Origin: Mactromeris polynyma
Lineage: Eukaryota; Mollusca; Bivalvia; Venerida; Mactridae
Direction of reading: 5' to 3'
NCBI GenBank assembly: GCA_032209605.1
Contig: JASFXZ010000013.1
Location: forward strand, 6,781,401-6,845,400
Length of the DNA stretch: 64,000 bases
The notes under the pieces are model-generated. The model made no database searches and was not told the DNA's origin. It saw only the letters and a program-made list of their open reading frames with translations. Below, one piece after another: positions 58,236 to 64,000 of the stretch. Made by a program: the position numbers and the translations under genes. Numbering within the stretch: the stretch's first letter is position 1; every line of letters starts with the position of its first letter.

Positions 58236-59125
58236 AAAAGTCCCGTTTTTTCGTCCTTTTTACTATATTTTTCACTTCTGAAAACCGGAACCTCTGAATT
58301 CCGAATACCAGACGATTTTTGAAGGTCAGTTTATATATTTTACACAAATATTGACTTCCGAAAACCGAACAGCAAAATATTTGTCAAATTAAAAGTGTCA
58401 CCTAGCTTAAACAGGTTGTAAAACCCCTGCGGCAAACTGTCAAAAGTTTTCTTTTGTTTATCAATTAGCGGTGGCGGTTTTTTTGACACGCGTGAAAATC
58501 ACAATGATCATGTGATGCTTGAGTAAGGAATCAATCGGCGAGTACAATAACGTGTGAAAAACTTTCTTATTGCTTCAATGAGAGAAAGATCGGTGTTTTA
58601 ATTGAATTCCTTACATCGATAAAACACAAGAATCGTTTGATGCGATTACTTTAATTTGTTTACATTTTATGAAAACGTAATGAATTAAATGTCGTACGTG
58701 AGGAAAACTTTCTTTATGTTTGAATGCAAGAAAGATCGGTGTTTTTATTGATTTCATTACATCTATAAAATCTTGCATTTTCAACATCAATTAAATATTC
58801 TCGATCGCGAGACTTCAAAGATGGTAAAATGTAAGTGGAAATTGTTTGAGTAAATTACACATACTTAATTATCTTTAATGTTTAAAATATATAATCAATC
58901 ATTTAATTACATGATTAATTAATTGATTGCTTTTACAAACTTATGCAATTATAAAGGGAAATAAATCCCTTCATTCTACGTGTTAAGAAAACATAACTCT
59001 AGTACACCACATCCACTTTGCCTGCAAACTTCCAAACTTCTGAATACCGGAAACTTCCAAATACCGAACATTATGGCTGGTCCGGAGGTCGTTCGGTATT
59101 CGGAAGTTTCACTGTATTGGTCGAA
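58236..59125. mobile_element. AT-rich region with a CCGGAA/TTCCGG-type MITE
   Basis: CTTCTGAAAACCGGAACCTC near 58276 and the hairpin TTCCAAATACCGAAC ... GTTCGGTATTCGGAA near 59054-59107 belong to a repeat with palindromic ends. Two similar blocks with AGAAAGATCGGTGTTTTAATTG and AAGAAAGATCGGTGTTTTTATTG lie near 58583 and 58729. No coding evidence. Confidence 0.4.
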
Positions 59126-59224
59126 TTATTTGAATTTGAATAAAATATGTTTGTATTCTTTGGATCGATTGCAATTACCTATTGACGAAACTTATTTTGT
59201 ATGTAAAAAAACGTATTATTCGCA

Positions 59225-59650
59225 TTTTCTTAAGTGAAATTCGCGAATTTGAGTTATTAGGTAATATGTGGTCAACTAGATAAGATTCGTGTTACCACCT
59301 ACATCTAGAAGTCAAACATGCATTTATAAATAAGTGGTAACACGAATCTTAAGTGAAATTCGCGAACATTAACTAGATAACCAGTTGTATAAATCTATTA
59401 ATAGATAACTGGCAAAACGAAACTTATCTAGTTGGCTACTTATTATGTTACATATTAAGTGAAATTCGCAAACCATAACTAGATAACCCGTTAGTGTAAT
59501 ACATCATAAAAAGGTAAGAGGTGGCAGTTCTGGGCACTGTCAAGCCTTTTTCTAGTCTTATGATGTTTATCTTACCGAAAATGTATCACGAATGTTAACT
59601 AGATAGCTAGATAAATATCGCAATAATTAAGTGGTTAACACGAAACAATT
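59225..59650. repeat. Palindromic repeat cluster
   Basis: AAGTGAAATTCGCGAA or AAGTGAAATTCGCAAA occurs at about 59233, 59350 and 59458. TAAGATTCGTGTTACCAC (59281-59298) has a perfect inverted copy at 59334-59351. AACTAGATAACCAGTT and related CTAGATA/TATCTAG words recur in both orientations. Probably overlapping MITEs. Confidence 0.6.
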
Positions 59651-60430
59651 TGCAAACGCTATCATTCTAACTGGTGGCAGTAATATGCCACCATAGATAT
59701 CAACGGGCCGAAGCACTGTAACATATTTTTTCAATTTTTCGCTTGTCACCTGACTTACCTGTAATTGGAAATTGTATTGGTTATTTTTTGACAGATGAAA
59801 TTGGATATTTAGGTGCACTTGCCTTTATCTCTCTATCAATCTGCTGGTACCCGACTGATTGTTTACACCCACGTTTATGTTTATACAAACTACGATACCG
59901 CTAGATGGAGTAGCGCTCCAGTTCACGTGACAGGGAATCATACGACATATGCAGACGGACTGTTGAAGGAGGAGGAGAACTTGCCAAAGTTAAAGGTTGG
60001 TTGTTTGTATCTCTACTTTTTGTATTTACTCTGCTTTAACAATATTTTGTATATCGTAATATATCTCTGACGTACAAGTTGACTGACACAATTTCACACA
60101 ATTTTATATTCGTTTCTCTCTGTTCATTTGTGAACGGTGGTTAACTTGGAAACTCGCCTACGTCTAAATCTCTCTTCAAGTCACCTTCTTACTGCATAAA
60201 TTACAACATAAACAATATCTTACATAACGTTGGATTTGATTTCTTTGTGCATCATAAAGTTTTGCCTTGTACTTTGTTTCGGCAATGTAGGCTGTGTATT
60301 ATGGTAGCTACTTAGCTTTCTAGCATCGCAAACATACATTTGTCTCTTCTCAACAGAAATTATAATGACACTTATTTTGTCTGTTACAATTAAAAGCATG
60401 ATCTTGTATTTTTGATGATGGAGTGCAATT
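59651..60430. other. Intergenic with one unassigned frame
   Basis: A plus-strand frame at 59813-60070 includes a GC-richer stretch (59890-59995) and a possible donor AAAG/GTTGGT at 59996. It could be a first exon but has no recognisable domain. Confidence 0.25.
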
Positions 60431-60438
60431 ATTTATAC

Positions 60439-60464
60439 CACGGACATATAACCATATGTCCGTG
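60439..60464. repeat. Perfect short hairpin
   Basis: CACGGACATAT and ATATGTCCGTG flank a four-base loop (AACC). CGTGTCCGTG then partly repeats the right arm. No T run follows, so it does not look like a terminator. Confidence 0.7.
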
Positions 60465-61388
60465 TCCGTGTTTATACCATCATAATAGGTGCATTGGTGA
60501 TTTTGTCTAATTGATAGTAAATACAAATTTATTTGTGATATATTATGAACAATTGTGTACGCCGGACAATAAGTATAACACTTAAGCCTGTAGTTTGAAT
60601 ACAATATTCTGTTCTGTGTAGATTTGCATTGTTTATATTCGGATATTTGTTTAATATATTTGCAAATAAACATTCAATTAAAAAGCAGGGTTTGGGCACT
60701 ATGGTTTGGGCACTATAATCGGATCCTGACTAGTCTATGATTTAGGAATAAAATCTTGACGCATTAATTTTCATAGTTTTATAATTTTTTGCAGACAAAT
60801 CAAGCTAATCTGTCATACAATTGAAGTGAATAAGTATCAAATGTATATTATTCATGGACTTATCTATCTTGCATAAAACGATATAAAACGTATAAAATAT
60901 CAAACCATATACTTTGAAATTTATTTTATATAAGCAAAGACCTAAATACTTGTTATACTTGATTTACCTATTTTGATTAATAAAGGTGCCCAAATAATGT
61001 AAATATTGCATGACGTCTCTCTCAACTTAGCATGGTATACTTAAAGTGCGAATTGCATTGCATCCGCATGCGTATTCGACATAAATGTTTATTTCTGGTG
61101 CGACCTTGAAATCTACTTCTCCGAAATAGGCTAAATATAGCAACGCTCCACCTCATTCCCAATTAAACAGACTCGCGGTCGGAATGAATTGTTTGATATA
61201 ACATACCGTACAGATTATCAGTAACTACAATTATTACTTAACACGAGTGTGTAGAATATGCCACAGTATTCGTGCGGTAAATTATTGGTCAGAATCCATT
61301 CCGAAATATTGTTACGACTCGTCTGCCGAGCGCGTCCAGGTACAATGTATTTCCTTAGGTCTATAAATAGCGATTTCGCATGCGCAAA
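60465..61388. other. Intergenic, no gene seen
   Basis: AT-rich. CAAAGACCTAAATAC near 60937 is the end word of the MITE at 62702-63020, probably a fragment of the same family. Confidence 0.35.
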
Positions 61389-61463
61389 ATATCGATGGTT
61401 CAGCGCAAGACTCCTATGTATTTATATTGGAGTTAGTATAGTCTTGCACTGAACCCTCGATAT
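61389..61463. repeat. Inverted repeat with 24-base arms
   Basis: 61389-61412 (ATATCGATGGTTCAGCGCAA...) and 61440-61463 pair with two mismatches around a 27-base loop. Just downstream a 23-base word starting CAAAAATCGAAAGGATTTTT is present twice (about 61484 and 61523). Confidence 0.65.
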
Positions 61464-62701
61464 GATTAATGAATGGAGAAAACCAAAAATCGAAAGGATT
61501 TTTTCAAATCTGAGTAACACTTGCAAAAATCGAAAGGATTTTTTCATTTCCGAGCTCCATGTGCAAAATGAAAAGGGAATAAAAATAGAGTCGCCGGCTT
61601 GTGGTCGGCGACTAATTAATACAAGAAAAGATCCTTTACTCCATACAAAGACCTAAAACACCATTTAGTAAGGTATTTGCTCCAAAGAAACGCCAAATCA
61701 CTCCTCTACTGTATTCCCATGTAAACACCGAATCTCGCCTCTGACTTTCAGTCGCAAATGTTTTTCGTAATTAGGTCTTTTTTGCGAGTGTTCGTTTCCT
61801 TTAACTAACAATCCAGTGCAATGTCTGTCTAGCAAATATACTTCAGACACCAGAGACAATTTGCTATATGGAAGTACTACTAGTACTAGTTTCGGCTTTG
61901 ACGGGTTAATTTTAAGAAGAAGGGGGCTGATAATGTCCGCCTTGCTTACAGAAACAGACATAGTGGGCAAATCTTTAAATAATACATTTATTTCAAGAAG
62001 GTCAATATCAGGTTAATTCGTTCGACTGACTATAATAAAGTGTGATCACTATCCCCACACCCAAATCTTTATGTCCGTCTTTGTGCCTACATTTATCAAT
62101 ATGTTCGTATGTTATTGCAAAATATAATGTTTTGCAATCTGTATTTGAAAATTAAAAATATGTTGTTCTGTTATGTACATCTTAATAACAATGTGTACGT
62201 TATTGCTATCGTTAAATGTTCTTTTAATGAATGTTACATTAACTACCATTGTTTGACGCCAATTATAATTACAGATCTGGTATCAGGTGTTCATGTCTGT
62301 GAATAGGTACCCTCAATGTCATTCAAAAACATTATACAGTTGATCAAACAAAAACGATTGATTACATGATATTTTGCAGTGGAACGGGTATATGGAAAAT
62401 AATCGCTACATAATTACATTATGAATCATGTCATTTGTCTTTGAAGCATTGTTACTTCTGATATCAGTTTATGCCATCTGCTGTCCGTCACTTATAGGGT
62501 TTCATTTGTAGTTCAACGTGTGCAATTCTTCGTTCTAATAATGAAATTGCTGCTTACTTAGGAGTCTTCAAATTCGGTATATAACCATGTACTTATAATT
62601 GTACATGATGTTTTATTGTCCAATGTCAAAGACTTGTTTTAGCTTTATACATTCCTTAGATCTATTGTAATCTAACCAAATTACTTGTCCATTATTTGTA
62701 A
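61464..62701. other. Intergenic, no gene seen
   Basis: Overlapping short frames on both strands at 61698-62016 cover the same stretch without domain features. AT-rich. Confidence 0.35.
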
Positions 62702-63021
62702 GTGGATATAGGCAAAGACCTAAATACCACAAAATAACTAATGGAAAATACTGGTAACTTAATATGGAAAAACAGTAGTGAATATGATATTTTGTTTACA
62801 AACAAGTAACTAGACGTAAACAGGGCAAGCAAATCCATAATTCGGCTGTCTGCAGCATCAGGCTTTCAGCGCTTTGATTAGACAGTGTGTCTGCCGCTAA
62901 CATCGTAACGATGCGCCATATCTGGTTTGCGTTCACATGCTCTCTGAGAATTTATTTTCCGAGAGATTTTACGATATCTGGCCGAGTAGCGCGTCTGTGG
63001 TATTTAGGTCTTTGATATAAG
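62702..63021. mobile_element. MITE of about 320 bp with AAAGACCTAAATACCAC ends
   Basis: AAAGACCTAAATACCAC (62714-62730) and its inverted copy GTGGTATTTAGGTCTTT (62997-63013) match fully. The inner part is clearly more GC-rich than its surroundings from 62830. Fragments with the same end word lie near 60937 and 61645. Confidence 0.62.
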
Positions 63022-63500
63022 TTATGCAGGCTATTTGCTTAAATAATTGTGACATCTGTATTTTACAATATTATTGGATTAATATCATAATTTTCACTTT
63101 TAATTTAAATAAAACTTAAACAATATCATATAAAATATATTTATTGTAGTCGAATTATACTGTTTAAATTTCACACCTCTACATAATAAAACGTCAATCT
63201 ATTGTCACCCTATAATGAACCACACCAATATTTTATTTCAAGGCTCTATATAAAAAGTCACTTTTCCCCCAAATGCTTCCCTATAAAGCGCACTTATTGT
63301 TAATTAACATATTGTATAATCGCTGCTAGACCCCTAGTGTGAATCATATTCTACTAATGACCTACAGCAAAAAGTGTGTCTTTAGACAATTCCATATCTC
63401 CATAGTAATTTATTGAAAACAATTGCGATTTTTATACATATTTCATGTTACAAATGTTTGAAATCGATACTGTTATGTAATAGTTAAGAAAAAGAATCAA
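63022..63500. other. Intergenic, no gene seen
   Basis: AT-rich sequence without recognised features. Confidence 0.35.
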
Positions 63501-63752
63501 TGCAGAATTTTCTTTCAAAACATCTGGCCAAAATTGTGGAAGATATGAATGCAATTAAACAACAAAATATAGTGTTTGCTGCTATTGTCGCGTTACTTCT
63601 TGTTTCGAGGTTGTTGTTTTTTTGACAACAACACCTACATTGAAACAATATGGCATAATAGTAAAAATACAGAAATGAAATGCTTTTGTCAGCATTACTT
63701 AACTGTAAAAGATTTGAAAAACAAATTGAAGACAAACAATATCTCAGTAAGT
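63501..63752 (+). CDS. Possible first exon of a type II membrane protein (frame broken at a T run)
   Basis: ATG 63501 opens a frame starting MQNFLSKHLAKIVEDMNAIK, followed by a hydrophobic segment (IVFAAIVALLLVSRLLFF) that could be a signal anchor. It meets TGA just after a run of seven T (about 63618-63624). With the frame shifted there, coding-like text continues as DNNTYIETIWHNSKN and CFCQHYLTVKDLKNKLKTNN, up to a perfect donor (CTCA/GTAAGT). A short cytosolic tail, anchor and stem would suit a Golgi enzyme, but no catalytic domain lies in the window, so no function is assigned. The T run may be a sequencing or assembly error, a real lesion, or the whole may be chance. Confidence 0.28.
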
Positions 63753-64000
63753 TTTTTCCGTTACGTTATTTCGTTAGTACCGCGAAAATACAAGCAAACA
63801 GTATATAGGAAGTGATTAAATAAATGCATTTTTTTTCAATATGAAAAATATTTGAGATCAGTTTTTTAGTTCTGTATAAGTAACGGATGTTAACAACATA
63901 ATAATACATGTATATTGAAATAGAAGCGAGATTAAAAATACTAAATAAGTTACTTAAGAAATCCACAAGATATGCATTTATGTGTGTTTAACAAAGTGTT

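Noticed and set aside
57464..58297. 277-codon plus-strand frame with hydrophobic repeats
   Set aside because: 72-bp satellite; apparent membrane segments are a by-product of the unit.

Overview
The window is AT-rich eukaryotic DNA, most likely from a bivalve mollusc (inferred). Three things point there: an NLR-like gene joining a DZIP3-type HEPN domain to a NACHT domain, an architecture known mainly from molluscs; PIF/Harbinger, Tc1-like and IS630-type DNA transposons beside decayed LINEs; and a very high load of minisatellites. There is one convincing host gene. Most of the rest is mobile DNA in various stages of decay and about 17 tandem arrays, which together cover over 20 kb.

Host gene (about 2.1-12.5 kb, + strand). 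Four exons can be joined with GT-AG boundaries and matching phases: 2089-2463, 3061-3129, 4532-5231 and 9829-12461. They encode about 1,258 residues: an N-terminal DZIP3-like HEPN domain, eleven 14-residue coiled-coil repeats, a NACHT ATPase (Walker A GDAGVGKTS, Walker B region LDGYDEW) and a leucine-rich C-terminal half. The HEPN R-x4-H motif (RNSMMH) exists only after splicing. This is a STAND-type innate-immunity architecture and the best candidate for an interesting system here. The last intron carries a 2.5-kb array of a 17-bp unit and a non-autonomous TA-flanked transposon. The same 17-bp unit recurs in opposite orientation downstream (13.9-14.4 and 15.7-17.9 kb), so the NACHT exon lies between inverted satellite blocks.

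18-21 kb: an internally deleted Tc1-like transposase, then an IS630-type DDE transposase with 81 residues between its last two acidic residues. The second is bounded by long diverged inverted repeats that each contain a tRNA-like module. 21.7-28.6 kb: three arrays (42, 53 and 43 bp units). 29-33 kb: LINE reverse-transcriptase and endonuclease remnants. 33.3-40.5 kb: arrays of 45/56, 52, 61, 68, 31 and 23 bp; at least three of these seem to have grown out of MITE-like elements. 40.9-43.0 kb: a complete PIF/Harbinger copy with TTA target duplication and a HARBI1-like gene broken by one frameshift and one nonsense codon, followed by an 89-bp array. 45.2 kb: a nested palindrome. 47 kb: a LINE in which endonuclease is fused to reverse transcriptase by deletion. 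48-51.4 kb: a 21/42-bp array. 52.7-54.6 kb: an 80-bp array. 55.8-58.2 kb: a 72-bp array split by a nearly intact Tc1-like element with a single nonsense codon. 58-64 kb: AT-rich sequence with several hairpin/MITE elements and, near the end, a possible first exon of a type II membrane protein.

Many long open frames in the arrays are artefacts of repeat units that lack stops or have lengths divisible by three; they are not listed as genes.
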